This document shows, piece by piece, positions 24,932-36,973 of a stretch of DNA of 64,000 nt; the first letter of the stretch is position 1; every line of letters starts with the position of its first letter. A program made the position numbers and the translations under genes. Below the pieces are notes generated by a model. The model ran no database searches and was not told the origin of the DNA. It saw only the letters and a program-made list of their open reading frames with translations. The stretch lies in contig CAJNYU010001314.1 of the NCBI GenBank assembly GCA_905331475.1, positions 38,789 through 102,788 of the forward strand, given 5' to 3'. Source of the stretch: Rotaria socialis. Lineage: Eukaryota > Rotifera > Eurotatoria > Philodinida > Philodinidae.

Positions 24932-25947
24932 GTATTGACCTCGACATTTGTTCTGTTTCACTATCTGATAAAAATCAAGTTGCCATGAAACGAGTCTTCG
25001 CTGAAGATTTATTTCATCGTCACACAGCAATAAAATTTTTATTCTTCATTTTCAACTAATCAGCTACCTCTTGCTTATGTATTTTGACGTCACATGCTGT
25101 CATGCACATTAAACAGAAAGGAAGAAGAAAAAAGCAATGCAAACAATTAGCTAACATCCATTTACTATCACGTGAATGATTTCTCATTGACAATGCTGCA
25201 TTTGCGTCATAAAAAAAATACATCTGAACAGGTCAATGAAATATTTTTTCAGCTCTCAAATTATTTACAAATCTACTTAAGAAATATTCTTTAATATAAA
25301 TTGTATTGAGCTTATGGTTTTGGTCGGAAAAATAAACATAATAACACAAGACTATCTATCAGCCTACTAGATTTATATCATTTCCGTGCATCTTTTTTCG
25401 TTGCGTTCTGTACACGTCGCTATTGTTGCTGATGGTATTATTTTTTCTGGCTGTATCCAACTTCTTGTTGACGCTCAGCCAAGAGCCTTCCTGTGTAGAA
25501 TGATAAAAGAAGCTCTAGGTTTCTATATAAATCATTTTCACTTTCTTCCTAAAAACTTCAGAATTCAATCGATATAAATTTCGTATTAATTATGAGACTA
25601 ATGCACAAAAATCTCACAGTTACTCATGGGAGGAAACTTATTTTTCGCGAGTGTTTAGATTTCTTCCTGCTGAGAGATTCCGATGGAAAAACAATCTGGA
25701 AAGCATAGAGAAAAGAAAATATTGCCATATGGTATTTTCTATACATTATTTTCTGTACATGTTTTCCCGATAGGAGTAAAGTGTAAAACAAACATCTTAT
25801 ACTGTATGCATCGATGTAAAAAGGTCAGTTACGCGAGACATTGCTGAGTAATTAATTGGATTAAAAATCTAAAATTTGATCAGTGCGAATAGTTCCAACG
25901 AAATAAATGAATACTGAAAAAGAAGTAACGATCGTTTAACATGTAAG
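24932..25947. other. Intergenic, nothing recognised
   Basis: AT-rich spacer between the tRNA gene and the inverted-repeat element; no coding or RNA feature that I can support. Confidence 0.5.
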
Positions 25948-26950
25948 TAACGGGCGTCCCAGAAACAATGGATCTCTCAGTATTTTTAAGATCTGTTGTC
26001 ATATATTATCCTTGTGATTGGAAGTGTTTTGTAACCAAAAGATAGCGCTTGAAATTTTCTACAAACTCATATATGGCTAGACCCCAAACAGCTTTTGGAT
26101 ATATCTGAAAACGACAAAAACTAAAAACTAAAAACATATAACCCGATGTACAAAGTAAACATGTGCCTCATAATAAATGATTACAGTTCTCACCTAATAT
26201 TTTAAGCTATAAATATCTTTTATTAAAAAACACAATATACCACGGGATGCAGCTTGAAATGCTCTACATCCTACAAATTAAAGTTTATTTAATAGTACAC
26301 TTTTTGTTTTTAAAAGGCAGCAAAACTCTGCGACCAATTTTCGCCGTTGCGAAAGCAGATTGCACAGTATTTAGAGCGTTTTTGAACAAAACAGGTATAA
26401 GGAAAAAATAACTTGTTCTCTATAAACTGTAAAACTTTTCAAGCTGCATCTTCTCATATATTTTGTTTATTTTAAAGAAAACATACTACGTGATAAAAAG
26501 ATAAAATAAGAAAAAGGAATTCTCGTTCGTATAAAAAGAGCGATCTTTTTCACAATGGAGAAAATTGGTCGCACAGAGTTTTGCTATTTTTAACACAAAA
26601 AGAATATTATTAAAATAAAATTTTGTTTTATAGGTAGTAGAGCTTTTCACGCTGCATCTTGTGATAATATTTTTCTTTTTAATAAATGCATTTAGAGATT
26701 AAAATATGGAATGGGAAGTGCGACCATTTATTATGGGATACCCGTTATTTACTTTTTACAACTATATACATGCTTCTAGTTTTCGGCTTTTTTCAGATAT
26801 ATCTAAAACTGTTTTGGGGTCTAGCCGTATATGAGTTTGTAGAGAATTTCAAGCTCTATATTTTGGCTACAAAACACTTTCAATCACAAGGATAATATAG
26901 GACAGATCTTAAAAATACTGAGAGGCCCATTCCTTCTCGGACACCCGTTA
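25948..26950. mobile_element. 1-kb foldback element with long terminal inverted repeats, TA-flanked
   Basis: The left end TAACGGGCGTCCCAGAAACAATGG and the right end (inverse TAACGGGTGTCCGAGAAGGAATGG) are bounded by TA. Long diverged arms, about 400 nt each, run almost to the centre: for example TCTCAGTATTTTTAAGATCTG pairs with its complement at about 26902-26922, and the CGACCAATTTTC / GAAAATTGGTCG pair lies near 26330 and 26563. No transposase. TA flanks would fit a Tc1/mariner-type MITE, but this is not proven. Confidence 0.82.
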
Positions 26951-27072
26951 GTATTATCGAGTGGCTGTATATTATGCGATAAGTTTTAGATTTTCTTTTC
27001 ACCAACACGAAAAGCAATTGAACAAGTATCGCTGTTTCTTGTAAAATTCTAGATAACATTAAACGTTTCTAC

Positions 27073-28951
27073 ATGGGATCTTCTCGTTGTTATTCTTCGA
27101 GGTTCATACCAGTGGCTATTATCACGCTATTCATTTTGATCGTTATTATAGGCAATTCATTTTCCTATATTGAATTCTATCAATACGGATTTCTCCGTCG
27201 ACGAACTACAGGTCGTGTCAATCTCAGTCGAATTTACGAAAGTGGACTATATTTTTCTGGACCAGATTATACGTAATTAAGAGTGCCTTCTTCCACGTGA
27301 CCTTCGATGTTTGCTACTTCATTTAGTTTCAAAGAATTCAAAGCAACAATACATCATGTCAATCTAAGTAATGTATTGGTTTTTACGTCAGATAATTTAC
27401 AAGTAAACTTAGTAAGTTAAGATACGTTAATTCTAAATTTCTATTGCTATTAGCACTAACGGATGAGGCAGAATAAATAGCGGTCTTATTATTTACTCAA
27501 TATCTTTTCTACTTTCCCCAAAAGATTCATCATTCAATTCTCTACAAAACTGCTAGGTACTAAAAACAAAACGGTTAAATAATCCTCAAATTTCTAGCGC
27601 AAACTCAGTTTTTCTAAAATTTACTTTCCACATGGGGATCTACAAAAATCGAAGCCGACCTTGTTAAAGAGCATTACATTCTGGATTCATTTTTTTGCTT
27701 TTTCGAAAAAACTCCAATTTTCACTTTCAAAGAAAATTGTCGAAACACTCTAAATGTTAATACATTTTGAGTTAGAAAGTTGAACATTTGTGAACTGTTT
27801 TGTAGAGAATTGAATGATGAATGTTTTGGGAAAAGTTTCAGTTCAAATCAATGGCAAGTAGAAAAGATATTTTGCCAAAATGCTGAGATCATCATTTATT
27901 CTGCCACATTCGAAATAATAAGTCAAAATTCCTCTGCCAAATGAATAAATACTCAGACCTTTTATGACAGTTGTTGATTTACGAGTAGCATTTTTCAGCA
28001 ATCAGTGAATTAATTATATAAACACGAATGAAATAAAACAACAACATTATGTTTAGCAAGGCCTTCTGTCTCGTATAATCGCTTTTCCATTTTCTGTAGA
28101 ACATAAAATTTCAATATTTTCTTACCAAAGAAGATTTACCACATCTTCATGCTACATACGATATTCGCTATCAGCCAATTATTATTGCCAATGCTAAAGA
28201 AGCTGTTATATCAACATGTTCACGATTTGATACCGATGAATTTATAAAGAATCGAAATAAAATTCAGCGTGAAATTTATTTTGGTGTTAAGCGTCATTTA
28301 GGTAAAACAACTCGATCGAATTCATGTCGAAATAAAAGCAACTCACATTCTAGGCGGCTCTTGTTGTATTCCGAAATGTAAAACTAACTGTTCAAAATGT
28401 CCAATCCATGAACGATGTGTTCCGAATTGTAAACCACGCGAAAAAAATTGTACAAAAGAAGAAAAAGGTTTATTTGTTGAACTGCGATATCTTCAACTGC
28501 ACGGTGAATGAGTTGAATTCGGATTTTGTTTTTATTATTAAAATCATCTCTTTTAGATATTGACGTTCCACAATGTGTTATGGAACGACGACTTCTTGGT
28601 TTAGTTCGTAATTTAGAAAGAGAAAAAGCAGAATATGTAAATCACGAAGCTCTTATTAAAAAGCAAACGGATATTTTAGTAAATCGATATCGCAATAATG
28701 CAACACAGACACTTGCACTTTCTGAAGCGCAAGCAAAATTAATACGGGAAATGGCAAAAGCTGATGCACGTAAAAAACTTGAGTTAGCTCGAATCGATGG
28801 TTTAACGTCTATGTGCTCGACATTAGGTGTTACAGAAGCACATGATATTAATCATCTGGAATATATACAAACATTAAAAGATTCAAAGGAAAATATTACA
28901 TATGCGATTGACTTTAGTCATGCCATTTTACAACGATCACAATTAAGATAA
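27073..28951 (+). CDS. SPFH/band-7 (stomatin-prohibitin-like) membrane protein with cysteine-rich insert
   Basis: Exons 27073-27272, 27327-27402, 28100-28301, 28354-28503 and 28557-28951 join in frame to 340 residues. The N-terminus MGSSRCYSS could be myristoylated. A hydrophobic helix (PVAIITLFILIVIIG) at about 13-28 is followed by an SPFH core (VLVFTSDNLQ, then FLTKEDLPHL and the DEFIKNRNKIQREI helix) and a charged, probably coiled-coil C-terminus (NLEREKAEYV to KADARKKLELARID). Such proteins form membrane-attached oligomeric scaffolds. Exon 4 is odd: it inserts about 40 residues with eight cysteines (CCIPKC, CSKCPIHERC, CKPREKNC) not usual in this fold. Intron 2 holds a foldback repeat. 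I cannot place it in a named subfamily. Confidence 0.78.
27458..27914. repeat. Foldback repeat inside intron 2 of the SPFH gene
   Basis: GAGGCAGAATAAAT at about 27465-27478 and its inverse at about 27895-27910 bound complementary arms; CATCATTCAATTCTCTACAAAAC (27528-27550) also pairs with GTTTTGTAGAGAATTGAATGATG (about 27798-27820). It is likely a degraded MITE. It explains why this intron is 697 nt while the others here are about 52-54 nt. Confidence 0.72.
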
Positions 28952-29463
28952 CGCATCCCGGTGGATATTTATTACTTTCGTTTTTTGAAAATATTCCCAA
29001 TTATTGTAGATTCGTCGGCTCTCTTTTTTGGTTTTTTATTTGAAATAATTTTAAGAGAAAATGCATTGAAGTGAACGGAGTTTTGTTCCTCACTTCATAG
29101 TCATATTGCTGTACTTCTGTCGACAGAATGTCTCGAAAACACTTTATGCATCAAAGTTTCTTTCCGGCTTTTTCTTCAATCGTTGCAAGCGTCATTGTGA
29201 TGATGAAGTTTCTATAGAAACATTATCATACTGTTTTTTTTAAAGCAAGAATCTCAACCAAATGCTTCGTTGATTCTCATTTCATTGAATTTTAAACTGT
29301 TCCTAAGCAGCAATTATGTTCACCTAGAAAAGATAACAGTGCTCAAAAACTACCCAAGAACGCGTAAAAATTAAAAAGCAGTAAATATTCTTAAACTAAT
29401 TCAGATGTGATATAAGATTTATTGAAAATAGTAGATTAAGTTCATACAACTCATAGCTCACTA
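28952..29463. other. Spacer between convergent SPFH and TIR genes
   Basis: About 500 bases holding the two 3' ends; no further feature seen. Confidence 0.5.
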
Positions 29464-31831
29464 TTAAGTTGGTACCCACGCCCATGTACCGACTGATGGA
29501 TTTTGGGTAAATACACGAACCACATCAGTGTGATTGCAGGGATTGCACCCGGGCGCGCGTTTTCCTTGTTGTTGACAACAGACCCATCGACTTTCTAAAA
29601 TAGCTCCATCCATAAAGTGTGCTGGATGATTTTTACATCCGCCTTCCGTGTGTTCCTCGAATTGTTGACCACAACGAGTACACGTTTTGAAACGACTTTG
29701 TCCGCTTTCTACACTGATAGCATTCAGTGCATCATCAAATAAACAACGTAACCAAAATAATTCAGCCGAACAATCATCAACCAAATACCGTGGTTGGGCA
29801 TGACCGACGTAGCGAACAGCTTGCATTATCACATCAATCTAAAGTAAGTTTAAATAATATAAATAATGATGTCCTAGTAATGTTAACCGTTGAAACTCCG
29901 TTGATTAATGTTTCTAGAGCATTATATGAATAAATTTCATATTCAGGAAATCCTTGAATTGCGTCAAGCATCCATTGATCGAGTTGAATGTTTGGTTCTG
30001 TTCGCAGGACAACAAACGCCTTTCCCCGTTTCACTGCGTATCGAAATTCCATTAGACAATAGGGTGACTCTGTATATGCTTTCGATAGAAACACAAGTAA
30101 TACTTTTGCGCATTCCACACCTAATATGCAAACACAATAATTATTTATGAAACGAAGAAGAGTTTAGTTAGATGAATAAACCTGTAGCCATTGTCTCACT
30201 GGCATTTCCTTGCATTGAGCCCCAAATATCGAACCATACACGGATTTCACGCATCGTCATGTCTTCGTAAATTTGACGAACAAGTTTATGATTATCCCAC
30301 TCATAACTACAAGAAAAACATTCAAACAACGACGATTATCAAACCCAGTATCACTTACCTGATCATGCAATCAACTTCTCGTCGTTTCGAAAATCCATAT
30401 TCGTCGACCATTGGCGCCGGCGCTTTTATATCCGAACGACTAATTGTCTCGTGCATATGAGTAACATCAGGTTGTGCATTTAGTTCAGATAATGTGACAC
30501 GAACAGCTTGCCGATCAGTTAAGATACTCAATGTACGTAGTTTATGAGCAGGTGGCCACGTTTTTAATTTGCCTTTGCATTCTTGAATTTTCTCTTTCAA
30601 TGATTTGATCTCCGCCTTTTCACGTTCAGCTCGACTAGGCACTGGTCGACATCTCATCTAATTGTTTTTTTAGGAAAAAAAATGCAAACTAAGTTCCGTT
30701 TTCCATCACTTACTGTAACGTCGGCACGTAGACCACTCATACGACTACTATCCAAGAATGCTTCGTATGCACTTTCATTATCAAATATACGAAAAACTTC
30801 GCATCCAGCAATCGTTAGATCAAGCCAATCTTCTGGCCGCCAATCTTTTGTTGCTATAACAGGTACAATAGGTTTTTGAAGTCGACGAGCTTCTTCAAGT
30901 GCGCCTCGACACATAGGTGTTTGTTCAAATCGCGCTGTCAAAATCGGTACGAGGACATTGCATTGTCTCACACTACATGCTGCATTTGGTTGTGAAAGAT
31001 TCTCGAATTCTACATTGAGATTGTTCGAGACGAAATCTTCGTAGACCAACTGTGCAACAGCGGCACCATCATCAACTGTACAGATGAGAATAGTGCATTG
31101 AGTTTCACCATGAATCAAATTCACTTTATCATTATTAGCTTCCATCTATGAATATATTGCGAGAGAAGAACGTTTCAGCGAGTTGAGGATTAAACATACT
31201 TTAGCTGGATCAGTGACATTTTTGCTATTTTTCTTAATCTTTTGATTTGCAAGAGCATCCGATAACTGTGCTAGAACATTCTCTGATATACCGTCATCGT
31301 CAAGTAGCATAGTGTGAACAGCACCTGCTGAAATGACACCTAAAGCTCCATATGGTTGAAAATTTGATTCAGCTAAAATGACAACGATTGGTATGCCGTG
31401 ATATTTTGCATAGTTAATAGTTTCCATGCAAAATAATGCTCGTTGATATGATCGGCTGATGATAGAAATGAATACATCACACCATTGGATGAGATTCGCC
31501 CGGGCCACCGTCGACTGAGGCATCGCATCAACGAGAACATAGCAGTTAAATTTAAGATCTATTAATTGACTTCGCAGTCGGTCAGCGACGTTTTTTTCAT
31601 TTTGATGACAAGTAATAAGTACATTTATTGTGGCTGAAAAATAAGAATGACGATTACTAAAATATAAAGTTTGAAGTTTGAGTCACAATGATAACCTGAT
31701 GACATGGCTGGTGTACTCTGATTGGATTTAATCAGTTCTTGTTGTGTTATTGCTGATGACGTAATGGCAATGACTGCGTTAGAATTGATTCTTTCGTGTG
31801 CAGCAGGGTTAAACGACGCTCCGCAACCCAT
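29464..31831 (-). CDS. Three-TIR protein with C-terminal CHORD-like zinc domain, copy 1
   Basis: Seven exons (31831-31696, 31633-31200, 31145-30714, 30657-30359, 30306-30182, 30120-29888, 29838-29464) encode 677 residues. MGCG at the N-terminus suits myristoylation plus palmitoylation. TIR-A (about 46-185) has the core INVLITCHQNEKNVADRL and CDVFISIISRSY, with a Glu at 116 (FCMET). TIR-B (about 200-330) lacks a Glu at that place. A Lys/Glu-rich linker follows. TIR-C (about 425-550) is the most canonical: CMISYEWDNH, VWFDIWGSM, VLLVFLSKAY and YCLMEF with Glu 500. The last about 75 residues hold C606, C609, C621, H624, C640/641, C651, C654 and H656 in a CHORD-like pattern (GCKNHP, WVCC, GC..C.H). 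In TIR NADases the equivalent Glu is catalytic, so signalling or NAD hydrolysis in innate immunity or cell death is inferred. Confidence 0.88.
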
Positions 31832-33702
31832 TAAAGAGTTTTCTTACGATAGAAAGCGATGATGTAAAGAAAAGTGATTAAGAAGTGAAGAAGAAGAAAG
31901 TTTTCGAGAATTTCCTCAGCGACATGCGTTGATGCTATATGGCTAATTTGACATTTTCTTGCTACCGTTTTGTTTTATTTCGCATTTTTGACAAGGTAGT
32001 TTTAGATTTCTTTTTATCACGAACAAAACACAAACTATGTCGACTCGCGTTTGCGATGCTAATTTTGAGAAAATTTCATACAGATCACCGATAATTTTGG
32101 TTGCCATTACATGAAGATGCTTTATTAATTTATTTTAAATAAGACTTTGTCATGAACACTCGAATGCGAAAGAATTTAATTGTCATTTAACATGAACCTT
32201 ATGTCGTAATAGATGAAGGAAATAACTTCTCTACCATAATTATGTATGAAATTGACGATGTGAAAACATTAAAGAATGTGATATAGCTATAGAATATCTT
32301 ATAAGTTTATTCTCTTCGCTTGCATTATTCAGCAGAAAACAAACGAATGCTGCTTGCATTCGGCTTACCACTCGACAGAATACATTTATTTTGAACGAAA
32401 TACTTCACAAATAGGGCTCGCTATTACGGTATTTAATCTATTTAATGATCAAATGAGATTTAACATTTCAACTTTTTCTTCAAGAAATCGTCATAAGTAG
32501 TGACAGGCTCATAATGACTCTCAGTTCTTCACTGAACATCGTCAATCAAATCATATTTATGCGACTTTCCTATTCAACTCACACGTAAAGGTAGCCGAAA
32601 CTAACCTCGAGTCAACCACCGAAGTGATATTGTCATTGTTTCATTGAACGAATTTGTTTTTCATGAAAATTCATGCAAAGATCATGATACGTTATGTAAC
32701 GATGTACGAGACCTGAATTTTTGAAATATGATGTTGATGAGTGATCCGTTTTCAATTGATGAGACATCGCTGCTTTCATCATGATATGCCAACTACAAAT
32801 TTGATTAATCACTTTTTTGTTGCTAGAAACCATAGTAAAATTCTTTCAGAGTGTATTAACATGATTCTTAAGAATGACTATCGATTGAACGTTGAATCAC
32901 CTTTTTGTGTACTCAAAAAGTGAGTACACTCTAGAATCGGTCAGTGCGTCCGTCCGTTTACACGATAACTTTCGAAAGGAGAGTTAGATCATGATGAAAT
33001 TTTCTACACAGTTCAGCCTCATCAATTTCTCAGTCGAGTTCGAAGATGAGAAAGATCCGTCAAGAAACGGTTGAGTTATCGAAAAAATTGTCATTTTTGA
33101 TCAGATCATCCCTGAGGAGGGGTACAGAGATTTTTCAAAAAAACTTTTTTTCTCAGAATTATCCACAAAATATATAAATCGACTGAGTTTTTAACGATAA
33201 TTCTAAATCTGATATTAGTTTTGAACTAAGTCGTAGCTTTCTAACGAAACATCGCCTGAAAAACGTCTCAAAATGCACAAAAACTGCATCCAGAAATAAA
33301 ATTGTCTAGTTTCTCATGATAATTTTCGTGTTCAGACATTCTAGAATGACTCATATGTTCCATGCACTTTTTGCAGTACACATAACTCTCGGATGAAATC
33401 CGAAGTTTCCACATTTTTCTTTTATGAAGTTAAAAATGCTCGATTATTTATTAGCTTTCTATAATAGAATATCTTTTTCTTGTGAAGTCGTTAACAGTAT
33501 ATTCACATTATTAGGAAAGGCGTCGCATGCGTCACGATCCATAGAACAACGGCGATACTCAAACGGACCGAAGATAAACAATAAATAAATAGCGAGGGTC
33601 AAATTAAAAAATAAAACGTTCAGCTACGGAACGATGAAGAAACATTATTGCACTTTCGGAAATTACTTTTTTCTTAATGAAATTTTCTTCCCTATTTTTC
33701 AG
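31832..33702. other. Upstream/intergenic region of TIR copy 1
   Basis: The first several hundred bases resemble the region upstream of TIR copy 2 (36480-37000), as expected for a tandem unit. The rest contains a dispersed repeat (32907-33470). No gene is supported. Confidence 0.55.
32907..33470. repeat. Dispersed repeat with GTGTACTC dyad head, copy 1
   Basis: It starts with the 8-bp dyad GTGTACTC-AAAAAGT-GAGTACAC and continues CTCTAGAATCGGTCAGTG, with a core around CGAGTTCGAAGATGAGAA. The same order of blocks recurs at 50175-50510 on the same strand, with about 80% identity by eye. No coding potential; class unknown. Confidence 0.75.
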
Positions 33703-33836
33703 AACGCTGCACTTCAGTTTTACATGTTGATTATTTAACATTAAATTCAAGTCCTAATGGTGTAATTACTGTTGATAAATTTTACATTGTTGATCGATTT
33801 TTAAATTTTCTATCAGAAGTATTACAAATGAAATAA
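33703..33836 (+). pseudogene. Orphan terminal exon of an unidentified gene
   Basis: A strong acceptor (CCCTATTTTTCAG) precedes an open stretch ending in TAA at 33834. It encodes RCTSVLHVDYLTLNSSPNGV and then ITVDKFYIVDRFLNFLSEVLQ, which looks like genuine protein. No upstream exon is recognisable before it, where there is only spacer and repeat. It may be a remnant left by rearrangement within the TIR array. On the minus strand, 33923-33839 also reads as a possible short first exon (MVKPAPQYTAKDFKRDW), equally orphaned. Confidence 0.4.
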
Positions 33837-34105
33837 CACTGAAGCCGCTTTTCTCATATCTTCAATGTACGACCAATCTCTCTTAAAATCTTTAGCAGTA
33901 TATTGTGGCGCTGGTTTCACCATCGATCTTTACCATCTTCCCGCACAATCTTACAGCTTATCTGTTCTTACGTTAGAACAAATCTCCTCATATTCGCAGT
34001 ACCTAAAAAAAATATTTAGAACATTATTTTTATGATAGGATTTCAATTTCGCAATATAATTTATTGAGAAGCAAATAATTATGTTTATCATATAATAATG
34101 GAATC

Positions 34106-36479
34106 CTACGGCGGTACCCATGTCCATGTACCATATGAAGGATCTACAGTAAAAACACGATTAACATCAGTGTGATCACAGGAATCGCAACCGGGTGAGT
34201 CTCTTTCTTGTTGTCGACAACAGACCCATCGACCTTCTAAAATAGTTCCACCCATGTAATATGCTCGATGATTTTTGCATCCACCTTTCGTGTATTCATC
34301 AAATTTTTGACCGCAACGAGTGCATGTCTTGAAACGACTTTGTCCACTTTCTGCACTAATAGCATCTCGTGCATCATCAAGCAGACAACGCAATTCAAAT
34401 AATTCCGCTGAGCAATCATCGACAACATCCGGTGGTTGCGCATGACCAACTTTTCGAACAGCTTGCATTATCACGTCAATCTAGAGTAAATATAAATATG
34501 ACAACAAAACAACGCTGGGGATACTAATCCTAACCGTTGGAACCCCATTGATTAATGCTTCTAAGGTACTATACGAATAAATTTCATACTGAGGAAATCC
34601 TTGAATTGCCTCAATCATCCATGGATCGAGTTGAATGTTTGGTTCTGTTCGAATTATAACAAACCCTTTCCCACGTTTTACAGCATATCGAAATTCCATC
34701 AGACAATTGGCTGAGTCGAGATAAGCTTTCGATAGAAACACAAGTAATACTTTGGCACATTCCACACCTAATATGCAGTGGAACCTAATATTTAAACAAC
34801 AAAGGAGACGTCAGACAAAAGAATGAACCTGTAGCCATGGCCTCATTTGCATTTCTTTGCATAGAACCCCAAATATCAAACCATACACGGATTTCACGCA
34901 TCGACATATCTTCATAAACTTTACGAACGAATATTTGATTATCCCACTGGTAACTACAATTGAAACATTCAAATGATGAAGCCCACTTAATTCAGTTTGA
35001 CTTACCTGATCATACAATCAACTTCTCGTCGTTTCGGTAATCCGTATTCATCGAGCATTGGCGGCGGAGCTTTCAGATCCAAACGAGTAAGTGTGTGGTG
35101 AATATGAGTAAAACAAAGTTTCGCATTTGGTTCATCCAATCTGACACGAACAGGCTGTCGGTCAGTTAAGATATTCAATGTACGCGGTTTGCGAGTAGGT
35201 GGCCACGCTTGTAATTTTCCTTTACATTCTTCAATTTTTTCTTTCAATGATTTGATCTCCGCCTTTTCACGTTCAGCTTGACTCGGAATTGGTCGACATG
35301 CAACCTGTGTTTTGTTTGTAGAAAATAGTTTCCAATGAGTTTTTCATTTCAATCGCTTACTTCAACGTCGACACGTAGATCCATCATTCGACAACTATCG
35401 AAAATTGGTTTATAGGCACCGTCTTTATCAAATATTCGAAAAAATATACATCCCGCAATCGTTAAACCAAGCCAATCTTCTGGTCGCCAATCTTTTATTG
35501 CTATAACAGGTACAATAGGTTTTTGAAGTCGACGAGCTTCTTCAAGTGCGCCTCGACACATAGGTGTTTGTTCAAATTGCGCTGTCAAAATCGGTACGAG
35601 GACATTGCATCGTTTTATACTACATGCTGCATTTGATTTTGAAAGATTCTCGAATCCTACATTGAGATTATTCGAGATGAAATCGTCGTAGACCAACTGT
35701 GCAACAGCGGCACCATCATCAACAGTACAGATGAGAATAGTACATTGAGTTTCACCATGAATCAAATTCACTTTATCATTATTAGCTTCCATCTATGAAT
35801 ATATTGTGAGAGAAGAACGTTTCAGAGAGTTGAGGATTAAACATACTTTAGCTGGATCAGTGACATTTTTGCTATTCTTCTTAATCTTTTGATTTGAAAT
35901 GATATTGGATAACTGTGTTACAACATTCTCTGATGTGCCGTCATCGTCAAGTAGCATAGTGTGAACAGCGCCTGCTGAAATTGCACCTAAGGCTCCATAT
36001 GGTTGAAAATTTGATTCACCTAAAATGACAACGATTGGTTTCCGGATATCTTTTGCATAGTTAATAGTTTCCATGCAACAGAATGCTCGTTGATATGATC
36101 GGCTGATGAGAGAAATAAATACATCAGACCATCGAACAAGATTAGCTCGAGCAACGATCGATGAAGGTGTTGTATCCGTCAGAGTATAGCAGTTAAATTT
36201 AAGACCTATTAATTGGCTTCGCAGTCGGTCAGCGACGTTTTTTTCGTTTTGATGACACGTTATAAGTACATTTATTGTGTCTAAAAAATAAGAATGATAT
36301 TTAATAAGAAAGAAGGTCTTTAATTTTGCTGTGCAACAATTGCCTGAAGATTTTTGCGATGTACTCTGAGTGGATTTAACCGTTTCTTGTTGTTTTGTTG
36401 ATGGCATCGTAGTCGCAATGGCTGCGTTAGAATTCATTGGCTCGTGTGCAGCAGCGTTATGAGACGTTCCACAGCCCAT
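34106..36479 (-). CDS. Three-TIR protein with C-terminal CHORD-like zinc domain, copy 2
   Basis: Exons 36479-36344, 36280-35847, 35792-35361, 35304-35006, 34953-34829, 34767-34535 and 34480-34106 have exactly the same lengths as in copy 1, giving 677 residues. The N-terminus is again MGCG. Domain order is the same; TIR-A keeps the FCxMET-type Glu (CCMET), TIR-B lacks it, and TIR-C has NCLMEF. The CHORD-like end keeps all Cys/His positions (CTRCGQ, GCKNHR, WVCC, GCDSCDH). Its first intron begins with GC instead of GT (36343-36342); that intron is 63 nt with no stop, so retention would keep frame. It lies in tandem with copy 1 at about 4.65 kb spacing. The start is the MGCG methionine by paralogy, not the in-frame ATG further upstream. 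Confidence 0.88.
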
Positions 36480-36973
36480 TTGAGATTTTTTTGAGTAATA
36501 TAAAGCGATGATGTGAAAGAAAGAGAATAAAGAGAAAAAGAAAAGAAAGTTGTAGAGAATTTCATCACCGATATGCAATGACGCTGGATGACTAATTTGA
36601 CATTTTCTTGTTGCCGTCTTTTTTTCTTACGCTTGTAGGCAAGAGCTTTTTAAGATTTCGTTTTTATCACAAACAGAGACGAAACATTGTTTGATCGTAT
36701 TTTTTATGTTCATTTTGAGAAGCACTCTACTGAATCACCTATACTATTAGATGTGGTTACATGAAAACTTTGTTTTTATTAGTTTATTTCAAATATGAGT
36801 TTGTCATGAGAAATCGATTGCCAAAATATTTATTTGTTATTTAACATGAAGTTCATTCCGTAATAGATGAAGGAAATGAATTCTCTGCATAAGTGTATAA
36901 GCGATAGGGGACTCTAATAATGTGCACAAATTCATAATATCAATAGACGAATCAATAATGTTCATCTAACCGA

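Noticed and set aside
27073..28951. Assignment of the SPFH gene as an erlin, prohibitin or stomatin orthologue
   Set aside because: N-terminal and core residues fit the superfamily only; the cysteine insert and weak similarity do not allow a subfamily name.
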